From Brevibacterium aurantiacum (GTDB lineage: Bacteria; Actinomycetota; Actinomycetes; Actinomycetales; Brevibacteriaceae): 64,000 bases of DNA. Positions 35,196 through 43,565 of the stretch are shown here, piece by piece (within the stretch, counting starts at the first letter, position 1; every line of letters begins with the position of its first letter). The position numbers and the translations under genes are program-made. Location of the stretch: assembly GCF_900169065.1 (NCBI RefSeq), contig NZ_FXZB01000003.1, forward strand, positions 142,167-206,166, read 5' to 3'. Under the pieces are notes generated by a model. That model saw only the letters and a list, made by a program, of their open reading frames with translations, ran no database searches and was not told the origin of the DNA.

Positions 35196-36013
35196 CGACG
35201 CCCCTCCCGAGAGTTGGGCCCAGCGACACCGTCGCGATCAACCTGGGGTGGTTCTTGACCTGCAGGGCTTGGGGCTGGTTCTTCACCTGCGGCGCTCGGG
35301 GAGGAGTCACCTCGGCGCTTCCTGATGGCGGTTCGGATCAGCCACCCGGCGGCCACGAACACGAATACAGACAGAGAAGTCACGGCCCCGAGCCCGAGCG
35401 GCAGGATCGGCGTCAGGAGGACGGCGACGAGGATGCCTGCGACCGTCAGCGTCAGTGTCGACTTGTTCTTCAGATCGCCGCGGATGAGGCAGAAGAGGAT
35501 GATCGGGAAGGCCGCGTCGAGGCCGAGGAGATCGGCATCGATGACATTGCCGAGCCACTGCCCGACCATGGCCCCGCTCGGCCACATCAGCGCGATGGCA
35601 GCCCCCATGAGCAGGAAGGCGTGCCACCGAGCTCGGTCGGAGTTGACCGTTCGCGATACGGCGATCGATTCGTCATTGATCCAGTGCGCGGCGATGAGCG
35701 CGCGCCAGTCCTGCGGAAAGAACGGTCCGACTGCCACGCCGAATGCGAAGTTCCGTGAGTTGACCAGCAGCCCTGCCAGCACCGCCAGTATCGGGGCGCC
35801 GCCTGCAGCGATCACTCCGACGAAGGTGAACTCGGCGGCGCCACCGAGAGCGAACATTGCCAGCAGCAGCGTCTGCCACCAGGGGAATCCGGATACCGCG
35901 GAGATGGCCCCGTAGGACAGGGCGACGGCGGTGATCGTGATCGTGACGATCGCGACATCACGATAGGTCGAGCCCGGAAGTACCCGATCGATCGTGCGAA
36001 ATACAGAACTCAT
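35192..36013 (-). CDS. azlC: AzlC-type branched-chain amino acid exporter subunit
   Basis: 273-aa large subunit of the AzlCD exporter. GGAAEFTFVGVIAAGGAP and LVNSRNFAFGVAVGPFFP are conserved AzlC helices; HWINDESIAVSRT is a typical segment. A Ser/Pro/Glu-rich cytosolic tail of about 45 residues is extra. Divergent from an XRE-cupin regulator, a very common pairing with AzlCD, so regulation by it is likely. Confidence 0.9.
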   Translation of the reverse strand: MSSVFRTIDRVLPGSTYRDVAIVTITITAVALSYGAISAVSGFPWWQTLLLAMFALGGAAEFTFVGVIAAGGAPILAVLAGLLVNSRNFAFGVAVGPFFPQDWRALIAAHWINDESIAVSRTVNSDRARWHAFLLMGAAIALMWPSGAMVGQWLGNVIDADLLGLDAAFPIILFCLIRGDLKNKSTLTLTVAGILVAVLLTPILPLGLGAVTSLSVFVFVAAGWLIRTAIRKRRGDSSPSAAGEEPAPSPAGQEPPQVDRDGVAGPNSREGRR

Positions 36014-36081
36014 GTTCTATATACTGCACATTGGCTTCTCGTTCGTCAACCAGAACGCCCTGTCGCTATAGTGAACCCATG
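36011..36081. promoter_or_regulatory. Divergent promoters of azlC and XRE-cupin regulator, both possibly leaderless
   Basis: Toward azlC, TTGACG (minus strand, 36044-36049) and a TATATA box (36018-36023) place the transcript start at or next to ATG 36013. Toward the regulator, TATAGT at 36067-36072 lies 6 bp before ATG 36079. Neither gene has an SD, consistent with leaderless mRNAs, which are common in actinobacteria. Confidence 0.55.
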
Positions 36082-36630
36082 AGCTCTCAACCACGCGAAC
36101 AGATCGCAGCCGCCATCAAGCGCGAGCGACTGCGGGCCGACCTCTCACTCTCCGAAGTCGCGCGCCGGGCGGGGATCGGGAAGTCGACCATGTCCGGGCT
36201 CGAGGCGGGCACCGGCAACCCCAGCGTCGAGACGATGTGGGCCTTGGCGGCAGCGCTCGACATCCCCTTGGCCAGACTGCTCGATCCTCCGCAGCATGAG
36301 GTTGCCCTCGTCCATGCCAAGGACCTGCCCAGCCTGCCGTCGAACACTGCGAACTACGCGGCGACTCTGCTCTCGGCATCTCCGGCCAACGCCCGACGCG
36401 ATGTCTATTTCATTCAGGCCGAACCGGGCCAGCCTCGAGACTCACAGCCCCACCCGATCGGCACCGTGGAGCATGTGATCCTCGGGCAGGGCGCGGCTCG
36501 CATCGAGGTGCTCGGGAACTCCTACGAGCTGCACGTCGGCGACTATCTCACCTACCCCGGCGACCAGCCGCACAAGTTCACGGCACTCAAGCCTGAGACC
36601 ACTGTGGTGTTCATCGTCGAGAGCCGCTGA
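36079..36630 (+). CDS. XRE-family regulator with C-terminal cupin domain
   Basis: 183 aa. HTH at about residues 8-60 (IKRERLRADLSLSEVARRAG, KSTMSGLEAGTGNPSVETMW), then a beta-rich cupin sensor domain (about 110-182, HPIGTVEHVILGQGAARIEV and DYLTYPGDQPHKF). Such regulators sense a small amino-acid-like ligand and control the neighbouring exporter. Start at ATG 36079 with no SD. Confidence 0.9.
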   Translation: MSSQPREQIAAAIKRERLRADLSLSEVARRAGIGKSTMSGLEAGTGNPSVETMWALAAALDIPLARLLDPPQHEVALVHAKDLPSLPSNTANYAATLLSASPANARRDVYFIQAEPGQPRDSQPHPIGTVEHVILGQGAARIEVLGNSYELHVGDYLTYPGDQPHKFTALKPETTVVFIVESR

Positions 36631-36671
36631 GAGAGCCGCTGAGCTCTGGAATCACTCCAGTCGTTCGAGGC

Positions 36672-37820
36672 TCACTCCGCAGGCGGTTCGTCCGTGTCTC
36701 GCGTGTCTTCGCTCAATGATGGGAGGCGACTCTGGGCGGCGTCGTTGGTCAGCCCGCAGGCTTCGAGGAGGTCGACAGCGACCGGGCGCAGCAGCAGCAC
36801 AAGGGACTCGTCGTGGATGTCCCAGCTCGCCTCTGCGCGTGGGTCCAGACTGGAGGCAGCCTCGGCCAGCGCCGCTTCCGCCAGAGCCCGATCAGTGCCT
36901 CGGCGCAGTGCGACCTCGAGCTTCTTCGATCCTTCCGACAGCGAGCCCACATAGCCGGCGATGATCGGCTTCTCGATTCCGAATTCGGTGATGCCCACGA
37001 CTCGGCGCGCGATGACTCGAATGGTCCTCATGGCGCGATCGGAATGGGTGTGAGCACGGGACAGCCTGGTCACCTCGGCGGCATGACGCCTGCCTCTGGC
37101 GTTGATCTTCGCCGCTTCCTTCGAGATCTTGAGCGACGAGCCCCAGGAGTCGATGATGTCCTGAGTCTCACGGGCCCGGGTCAGCGCCCGCTTGGCCAGC
37201 GCGACGTCGGAGTCCTGCAGTGCCCTAGACATCATCTGGAGGATTGCACTGATCTCGTCGAGCATGCTCGCGGCCAGACCGCGCGGGACCTTGCGGGCAT
37301 CGCGCGGGAGGATCAGGGCAAGGAGGATTGCGCACACCGAGCCGGTGAGGGCATCGAGGGTGCGCGGGAACGGCAGGGTCGCGGCTGTGGCGGGAACCAC
37401 GACGACGTAGACGGACTGAACGGCGATCTGAGTGATGAAGATGCCGCCGGAATTGAGCATCGTGCCGATGAAGAGACCGATGGCCAGGGTCACCGTGAGC
37501 TGCCAGACCCCGGTGCCGTAGACGTTGACGAGGAGCTCACCGACGAGCACGCCGAAGGTCGCACCGAAGCCGATCTCCATGGCTCGGCGCAGACGACGGT
37601 CGGCGACCGGTCCGATGCCGACGGCAGAGGCGACGGCTGCGAGGAACGGATATGGGTGGCCGAGGACATAGACGCAGAAGGCATAGGCCGCGGTGGCGGC
37701 GATCGGGATCTGGATCAGCTGCCCGGCGTTGGCCTGCACACGCTTGAGACCCATCCGAGATCGATGCACCAGAGTGTTGAAGGCGCGCTGGGGCAGTTCT
37801 CTGACCTCGGACTTCGCCAT
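36672..37820 (-). CDS. FUSC-family / aromatic acid exporter-like membrane protein
   Basis: 382 aa from ATG 37820, chosen for its GAAGGGAG SD. The N-terminal half has about six hydrophobic helices (LGHPYPFLAAVASAVGIGPV, then ELLVNVYGTGVWQLTVTLAI), typical of the FUSC/ArAE family; the C-terminal half is soluble and helical. Probable efflux of aromatic or amphiphilic compounds; substrate unknown. Divergent from pepN. Confidence 0.82.
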   Translation of the reverse strand: MAKSEVRELPQRAFNTLVHRSRMGLKRVQANAGQLIQIPIAATAAYAFCVYVLGHPYPFLAAVASAVGIGPVADRRLRRAMEIGFGATFGVLVGELLVNVYGTGVWQLTVTLAIGLFIGTMLNSGGIFITQIAVQSVYVVVVPATAATLPFPRTLDALTGSVCAILLALILPRDARKVPRGLAASMLDEISAILQMMSRALQDSDVALAKRALTRARETQDIIDSWGSSLKISKEAAKINARGRRHAAEVTRLSRAHTHSDRAMRTIRVIARRVVGITEFGIEKPIIAGYVGSLSEGSKKLEVALRRGTDRALAEAALAEAASSLDPRAEASWDIHDESLVLLLRPVAVDLLEACGLTNDAAQSRLPSLSEDTRDTDEPPAE

Positions 37821-37904
37821 CAGACTCCCTTCGTGCTCGCCTTCGCTGTACCCAGCGTACCGGAATTGTGACATGCTAAAGTCTGTGCGCCGAGGAGGCT
37901 ATGA

Positions 37905-40847
37905 ATGACAACCAACCTGACCCGAGATGAAGCGCAGAGCCGCACTCAAGTGCTCGATGTCTCGACTTACACCGTCGACATCGACGTCAGCAATGCTGAG
38001 ACCGGAGCTCCGACGTACCTCTCCCGTACCGTCGTCGAGTTCACCGCCCGAACCGAGTGCCGCACATTCATCGACCTGATCGCAGATACGGTCACATTCG
38101 CCGAGATCAATGATGAGATCCTCGACCCCGCCGAGGTGTTCGACGGCGCGCGCGTGGGAGTGCCCATCCGCACGGGGAAGAACATCCTGACGATCGAGGC
38201 GCAGGCCTACTACTCCACCTCGGGCGAGGGGCTGCACCGCTTCACCGACCCTGCCGACGGCAAGGTCTATCTCTACACCCAGTACGAACCGACCGATGCC
38301 CGCCGCGTGTTCGCGAACTTCGACCAGCCGGACCTCAAGGCCGAGTTCATCTTCAATGTGACGGCTCCCGAGCACTTCCAGGTTCTCTCGAACCGGCCCG
38401 AGACGAGTCGCGGGCCGAGCCAGGAGAAGAGCCAGGAGCCGGTCGACTCGGACTCCCCCGCGATCACTCACCATTTCGCTCCGACGCTGCGGCAGTCGAG
38501 TTACATCACCTGCATCACGGCGGGCCCCTATGAAGGTGCGACGGATGAGTGGACGGACCCCACGACGGGCGAGACCATCGCGCTGGGTGCATGGACGCGC
38601 GCCAGCCTCGTCGACCATCTCGATGCCTCCGACATCTTCTCGATCACGAAGGCCGGGCTGGACTTCTTCAGTTCCGAATTCGACTACCCCTACCCGTGGG
38701 GCAAGTACGACCAGATCTTCGTTCCGGAGTACAACCTCGGCGCCATGGAGAATCCGGGCCTGGTCACGTTCACCGACAGCCTGATCTTCCGGGACAAGGT
38801 CACCGACGCGAACTACGAGTCGCGGGCCAACGTCATCCTCCACGAGATGGCGCACATGTGGTTCGGCGACCTGGTGACCATGAAGTGGTGGGACGATCTG
38901 TGGCTCAAGGAGTCCTTCGCCGACTACATGGGCGGGCTGGCGCTGGCCGAGGCGACCCGCTTCACCGACGGCTGGGTGACCTTCGCGCTGCGTCGGAAGG
39001 CGTGGGCGTACACGCAGGATCTGTACCCGACCACGCACCCGATCGTCGCCGACATTCCCGACGTCGAGGCCGCAAAGCTCAACTTCGACGGCATCACGTA
39101 TGCCAAGGGCGCCTCCGTCCTCAAGCAGCTCGTCGCCTTCGTCGGTCGGGAGGCGTTCTTCGCCGGTTCGCGTCTCTACTTCAAGCGCTTCGACTTCCGC
39201 AATACCGAGCTTGCCGACTTCCTCGAATGCCTCGCCGAGGTGGCCCCTGACCGGGACATCGCCACCTGGGCCAGCGCATGGTTGGGTACCTCAGGAGTAT
39301 CAGAGCTGTCCCTGGAGCTGACGACTGGGAGCTCCGAAGCGGTGCGGAGCAAAGCGAGCACCGGTACGTATGTGAGCGGCAGCGCCAGTGGCAGTGGCAG
39401 TGGCAACGCCGGTGGTGCTGGCAGTGCCGGTGGTGCTGGCAGTCCCGGCGGTGCCGCGGCATCCGCAAAGCGCTCCGGACGGGAGAACATCACCAGTGCG
39501 AAGATCACACAGGCCGATTCGGCTCGTGGGGCCGAACTGCTGCGCCCGCACACGCTCGAAATCGCCACGCTGGGGCGCTCGGGACGCAAGCTGGTCCCCC
39601 TTGACACCTTCTCCTTCGACTTCTCCACTGAATCCGCCGAGGTGGAGCAGCTCGTTGGGCGCACCCTCGGCGATATCACGCTGGTGAACTATGCCGATCA
39701 CGACTATGCGCGCGTGCGCTTGGATCAGGCCTCGACGGAGGCCGCGATCAGGTCGGTGTCCCGGATCGCCGATCCGCTTTCGCGGGCGCTGGTCTGGTCG
39801 GCCTTGGACAACGCCGTTCGCGACGGCCTCCTCCCCGTGCAGCGATACCTCACGGCCTATGCCCGAAGCCTGGGCAAGGAGAGCCATGCCGGCATCATGG
39901 CTGGGTTGAGCCAGACGGCCCTGACCTGTCTGGATCAGTGGGTTTCGGAGAGGAACTTCGAGACCGCAATCTCAGGCTTGCTGGGTGCTGCACTCGACGC
40001 GTTGGCCACGGCACGCGCCGGCTCGGATGCTCAGCTGCATCTGGCGAATCTGGTTCTCGCTCTCACGTCTCGCACTGCGCGCTGCTTCGAGGGGAGTGCC
40101 GCGATCGCGATGGGCCGCAGCTTCGCGTCGCAGATCCTCGCAGTGCCCGTCGGCGAGGAGATCGATCGCCTCACCCCGGGTGCACCCGCTGAGCAGAGAA
40201 CCACTCCCAACGGCACGAGCCAGAGTGAGGCTGGAACTGCTGGAGCTGAGTCTGCCGATGCTGGATCTGGTGGTGCTGGATCTGCTGCTCCGGACCACGC
40301 GGCGGCGTCAATGCCGTTCAAGGGCCTGATCAACGATCATGCCCTGCGCTGGAATGCACTGACTGCACTCGTGTGTCTGGGATGGGCTGACCAGACCGAC
40401 ATCGCCCGAGAGAACCAGTCTGATCCCAGCTCATCGGGTCGCCTCCATGCGGAGACCGCCAGCGCCGCCATGCCTTTGCCGATCGTGAAGATCCGCGCCT
40501 GGGAGGTCATCAACGAAGCGGCCGCGCTGAGCAACGACGTGCTCTCAGCCATCATCTCCGGCTTCGTGGCACCCACATCGATGCCGCTCATTGAAAACTA
40601 CGTCGATGAGTACTTCTCGCTGCTTGCGACGTTCTGGTCCGATAATTCGATCGAGATCGCCCGGCGCCTCGTGCTTGGCCTCTACCCTCGCTGGTCTATT
40701 GACGAAGAGAGGGTGGTCGAGAAGACCGATGCCTGGCTGGCAGAACACGGCGACGCCCCAGCAGCGCTTCGTCGCCTGCTCATCGAACGACGCGACGATC
40801 TCGCTCGGGCGATCTACCTCAAGTCGACCCAGAGTTCACGCCACTGA
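37905..40847 (+). CDS. pepN: Aminopeptidase N (M1 family)
   Basis: 980-aa zinc aminopeptidase. GAMEN exopeptidase motif near 279-283 and HEMAH zinc motif near 312-316 followed 18 residues later by the Glu ligand (LKESFADYMGG). The ERAP1-like C-terminal helical domain is present. It is about 100 residues longer than typical actinobacterial PepN because of two Gly/Ser/Ala-rich inserts (about 489-520 and 762-803). Cytosolic; completes peptide breakdown. A strong terminator follows. Confidence 0.95.
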   Translation: MTTNLTRDEAQSRTQVLDVSTYTVDIDVSNAETGAPTYLSRTVVEFTARTECRTFIDLIADTVTFAEINDEILDPAEVFDGARVGVPIRTGKNILTIEAQAYYSTSGEGLHRFTDPADGKVYLYTQYEPTDARRVFANFDQPDLKAEFIFNVTAPEHFQVLSNRPETSRGPSQEKSQEPVDSDSPAITHHFAPTLRQSSYITCITAGPYEGATDEWTDPTTGETIALGAWTRASLVDHLDASDIFSITKAGLDFFSSEFDYPYPWGKYDQIFVPEYNLGAMENPGLVTFTDSLIFRDKVTDANYESRANVILHEMAHMWFGDLVTMKWWDDLWLKESFADYMGGLALAEATRFTDGWVTFALRRKAWAYTQDLYPTTHPIVADIPDVEAAKLNFDGITYAKGASVLKQLVAFVGREAFFAGSRLYFKRFDFRNTELADFLECLAEVAPDRDIATWASAWLGTSGVSELSLELTTGSSEAVRSKASTGTYVSGSASGSGSGNAGGAGSAGGAGSPGGAAASAKRSGRENITSAKITQADSARGAELLRPHTLEIATLGRSGRKLVPLDTFSFDFSTESAEVEQLVGRTLGDITLVNYADHDYARVRLDQASTEAAIRSVSRIADPLSRALVWSALDNAVRDGLLPVQRYLTAYARSLGKESHAGIMAGLSQTALTCLDQWVSERNFETAISGLLGAALDALATARAGSDAQLHLANLVLALTSRTARCFEGSAAIAMGRSFASQILAVPVGEEIDRLTPGAPAEQRTTPNGTSQSEAGTAGAESADAGSGGAGSAAPDHAAASMPFKGLINDHALRWNALTALVCLGWADQTDIARENQSDPSSSGRLHAETASAAMPLPIVKIRAWEVINEAAALSNDVLSAIISGFVAPTSMPLIENYVDEYFSLLATFWSDNSIEIARRLVLGLYPRWSIDEERVVEKTDAWLAEHGDAPAALRRLLIERRDDLARAIYLKSTQSSRH
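39370..39470 (+). repeat. Low-complexity Gly/Ser/Ala repeat in pepN
   Basis: Runs of GGCAGTGGCAGTGGCAGTGGC and GGTGGTGCTGGCAGTGCC-type units encode an extended GSGSG/AGGAGS linker between the catalytic region and the helical domain. A second, less regular insert lies near 40190-40312. Confidence 0.75.
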
Positions 40848-40883
40848 CAGTGCTCTGACCTGGTCTGATTCAGGACAACAAGC

Positions 40884-40932
40884 GCGAAGGCCGATTCCCC
40901 GAATGAAACGGGGAATCGGCCTTCGCTTTGTG
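40884..40932. terminator. Bidirectional terminator between pepN and NlpC/P60 gene
   Basis: Perfect 17-bp stem (40884-40900 with 40910-40926) with a 9-nt loop and T-rich flank, between convergent genes. Confidence 0.9.
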
Positions 40933-40952
40933 TTCATAGCTCAGCTTCAGGC

Positions 40953-42041
40953 TCAGATGATTCGGCGAGCTCCGGAGAACTCATTGCCGGTGTCCCACGA
41001 CTTCCAGTCGGTGACGTAGACGTCTTTCGACGCGTTGGGCGAATGAATCATCTTGCCGTCGCCGACGTACATTCCGACGTGGTGGACGGTTCCCGAGCTG
41101 GTCGAGAAGAACAGCAGGTCGCCGGCCTTGAGGTCACCCTCGGCGACCTTCTTTCCGGTTGTCGCCTGCTCACCCGAGTCGCGGGGGATGTCGATGCCGT
41201 GTGCTCGGTAGATGCTGTACGTGAAGCCTGAGCAGTCGAAGCCATAGGGCGAGACGCCGGCCCACAGGTAGCGCAGCCCGTCGAACTTCTTCGCGGTCTC
41301 GAGGAGGTCATCGCCGCTGGGCTTCTCCGGTTTGCCGTCGGTGTCGTAGACGTCAACATCGCTGACGTCGATCCACGCTGCGCCGCCGCCTGGGAGCGCC
41401 ACGCGCACATCGTCGACGTCTTGAGCGATGAGAGGAAGGTCGACGTTGAAGGTGATCTCTGCACCGGTGTCCTTGGTGAACTCGATGCCTTCGAGTTCAC
41501 TCTTCTTCTTGGTGACGACCGCACGAGGCTGGTCGTCCTTCAAATCGCCGAACCGATCGTTTTCCACCAGCTGCTTCTTCGGCACCCAGCCGGGGTACCC
41601 CTTCTTGTTCTTGGAGGTCGACTGGTCTTTGACCGCGACCTGGGCCCAAGCACCCTTGGTTTTGAGGACAGTGACTTCGGAACCGTAGGCGGCCTGGGTC
41701 TCGACTTTGCCGGTCAAGCCGCGCCGCACCTCGGCGTCCTTGAGATTCTTGTTCCACTTGTCGAGGTCGACAGGATGTCCCAGGGCAGGCTTGTCGACCT
41801 TACGGGGTGCTTTCGCATCGGTCCACAGAGTTGCGACAGTGACATCGACGTAGGCTGTTTCGCCCTTTTCGATCTTGCCGTCAGTGACCCGCTCAAGCTC
41901 TTGGCCCGGGACGACTGCAGCTTCCAAATCGGTCGCGGATTCTTCATCGGTCGACGTCAGGTTGCTCGACAGCGCAGGAGCTCCTGCGCCAAATACCAGT
42001 CCGAGCCCAAGTGCCGCCGAAACAGCAATTTTGGTACGCAT
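40953..42041 (-). CDS. Secreted NlpC/P60 peptidoglycan endopeptidase with SH3-like region
   Basis: 362 aa. A signal peptide (basic start, hydrophobic core to about residue 25, AxA-like APA) targets it outside. The middle (60-235) carries SH3-like repeats (GSEVTVLKTKGAWAQVAVKD, YPGWVPKKQLV). The C-terminal NlpC/P60 domain has catalytic Cys (about 270, FDCSGFTYS), His (about 321, HHVGMYVGDG) and a third polar residue further on. Such enzymes cut D-Glu-mDAP bonds in peptidoglycan. Convergent with pepN. Confidence 0.92.
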   Translation of the reverse strand: MRTKIAVSAALGLGLVFGAGAPALSSNLTSTDEESATDLEAAVVPGQELERVTDGKIEKGETAYVDVTVATLWTDAKAPRKVDKPALGHPVDLDKWNKNLKDAEVRRGLTGKVETQAAYGSEVTVLKTKGAWAQVAVKDQSTSKNKKGYPGWVPKKQLVENDRFGDLKDDQPRAVVTKKKSELEGIEFTKDTGAEITFNVDLPLIAQDVDDVRVALPGGGAAWIDVSDVDVYDTDGKPEKPSGDDLLETAKKFDGLRYLWAGVSPYGFDCSGFTYSIYRAHGIDIPRDSGEQATTGKKVAEGDLKAGDLLFFSTSSGTVHHVGMYVGDGKMIHSPNASKDVYVTDWKSWDTGNEFSGARRII

Positions 42042-42403
42042 TATTTCTCTTTCGGTCTGCGGGTGTCACTCCCGCGTGGGGGAAGTCTCCGAAGGTCATT
42101 CGGTATGCGTGCTCCGCAGCCCATGGCACCGACCGGTATCGAAATCTGTGGTCGACATCGATCGAACCCATGCGCATCGAAGCGCCGCACAGTGCCAATA
42201 TTACTGCCCGCTCGGAAGCGAACGGCAACGTCGACACTGTGGCAGGATATCGCAATGCCAGCTTGAAAAGAAGTGCACTTGTCCGAATCGATACAGAGAT
42301 GAGACTTCCAACAAGCACAATGAGCTGAAGGCGGCGTCCTCAGATCGAGTCGCTGCCTTCAGCTCATCATGATGGTGTTGAGCTCAGCTCACTTTGCTGT
42401 CTC
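42042..42403 (-). other. 362-bp intergenic region upstream of NlpC/P60 gene
   Basis: No gene seen. Next to the start, the RNA can form a two-layer hairpin: TTCGG/CCGAA (42051-42055 with 42089-42093) enclosing GCGGG/CCCGC (42059-42063 with 42071-42075). I looked for a c-di-AMP riboswitch, common before such hydrolases, and did not find its conserved blocks. Confidence 0.45.
42321..42366 (-). terminator. Terminator after LLM oxidoreductase gene
   Basis: 16-bp arms (42321-42336 with 42351-42366) with one mismatch, 14-nt loop, located just beyond the gene's stop. Confidence 0.7.
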
Positions 42404-43477
42404 TCAGTTGAGGAACTCGGCCGCCAACAGCTCGAGCGATTGAATTCGAGCGGCGTCTTGACGGAGGTCTTCGCCTTCCATCGCTCCTGCAACGGGCTGG
42501 ATCATGATCTCGTCGACCTCGAACCGGCTGGCAAGTTCTTCAAGCTGGGCCTTGGCAGATGCAGCGTCGCCGATGATCCAGTTCTCGGACATATCTTCGC
42601 CGACCATGCGCTCCTGTTCGGTCCTGACCGAGCGCACGTCGTCGCCGGCCAGCCGCAAGGGCTCCATTCGCCCACCGGTCCGCAGGCGAGACATCTGCAG
42701 CAGGAAAGGCTCCGAACGCAGCTGTGCCTCTTCCTCGGTTGGCGAGACCACGGCGTTGACGGTGACGAACGTCTGCGGTTTGTCGCCGTATGCACCTGGA
42801 GTGAAGTTGTCACGGTAGATCTTCATCCCGGTGGTGGCACCTGCGGCGAAGTGATTGGCGAAGACGTAGGGCATGCCGAGCTGTGCGGCCAGTCGGGCCG
42901 AGTAGCCGGATGACCCGAGCAGCCATGGCAGCGGCTGTGTTCCCGGTACCGCAGCGGGTGTCGCGTGTAGGACGTGCTCGCGGCCACCGTGGAGTGGAAT
43001 GCGCAGCCCTTCGGGTTTCATCAGGCTCAGTGTGTCGATGACGTGCTGGGGGAATTGTTCGACGGGGTCGACCGTGTTTCCTTCCCGATCAACCATGCGT
43101 CCTTCGCCGAGGTGGCCCCTCATCGCTGCGGAGGTGATCGGGTCTGTGCCTGGGGCCCGACCTATGCCCAGATCGATGCGGTCACCGTAGACCGCAGAGA
43201 GGAGCGAGAAGAGTTCAGCGACTGCCAGCGGAGCGTGGTTGGGCAGCATCACACCGCCGGATCCGAGGCGGATGCGTTCGGTTCCCTGCCCGAGGTACAT
43301 GAGCTCGGCGCCCGGCATCGTTGAGGCGATCGATGGCATGTTGTGGTGTTCGGCAACCCAATAGCGGGTGAAGCCCAGTTTGTCCGCGGACTGAACCAGC
43401 TCGTGGGAGGCTGCAAAAGAATCTGAGGTGCTCTGTCCGACACGGACCGGCACGAGGTCAAGAATAGAAAGCTCCAT
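42404..43477 (-). CDS. Luciferase-like (LLM) flavin-dependent oxidoreductase
   Basis: 357 aa starting MELSILDLVPVRVGQS, the usual start of this LLM subfamily (alkanal monooxygenase-like; MsnO8-type). YWVAEHHNMPSIASTMPGA and IRLGSGGVMLPNHAPLAVAE are conserved FMN-barrel segments; ERIDLGIGRAPG-type sequence (DRIDLGIGRAPGTD) is also present. Needs a reduced flavin; substrate unknown. ATG 43477 preferred over GTG 43495 on homology. Confidence 0.88.
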   Translation of the reverse strand: MELSILDLVPVRVGQSTSDSFAASHELVQSADKLGFTRYWVAEHHNMPSIASTMPGAELMYLGQGTERIRLGSGGVMLPNHAPLAVAELFSLLSAVYGDRIDLGIGRAPGTDPITSAAMRGHLGEGRMVDREGNTVDPVEQFPQHVIDTLSLMKPEGLRIPLHGGREHVLHATPAAVPGTQPLPWLLGSSGYSARLAAQLGMPYVFANHFAAGATTGMKIYRDNFTPGAYGDKPQTFVTVNAVVSPTEEEAQLRSEPFLLQMSRLRTGGRMEPLRLAGDDVRSVRTEQERMVGEDMSENWIIGDAASAKAQLEELASRFEVDEIMIQPVAGAMEGEDLRQDAARIQSLELLAAEFLN

Positions 43478-43565
43478 GCTGATGGCAACAGCCACCTCAT
43501 CGGGTTCATTCCGCTTTGCCCGCAGGACCTACGGCACACCGCTCCCCTGCATCAAGCAAACCGCA

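Noticed and set aside
36612..36643. 12-bp tandem duplication at the stop of the XRE-cupin gene as a regulatory repeat
   Set aside because: Only two copies, one inside the coding end; most likely slippage.
36813..37871. 352-codon plus-strand open frame opposite the FUSC protein
   Set aside because: Antisense shadow of a membrane protein gene with a good SD and family match.
42042..42403. c-di-AMP (ydaO-type) riboswitch before the NlpC/P60 gene
   Set aside because: The position is suggestive, but the conserved sequence blocks of that class were not found.
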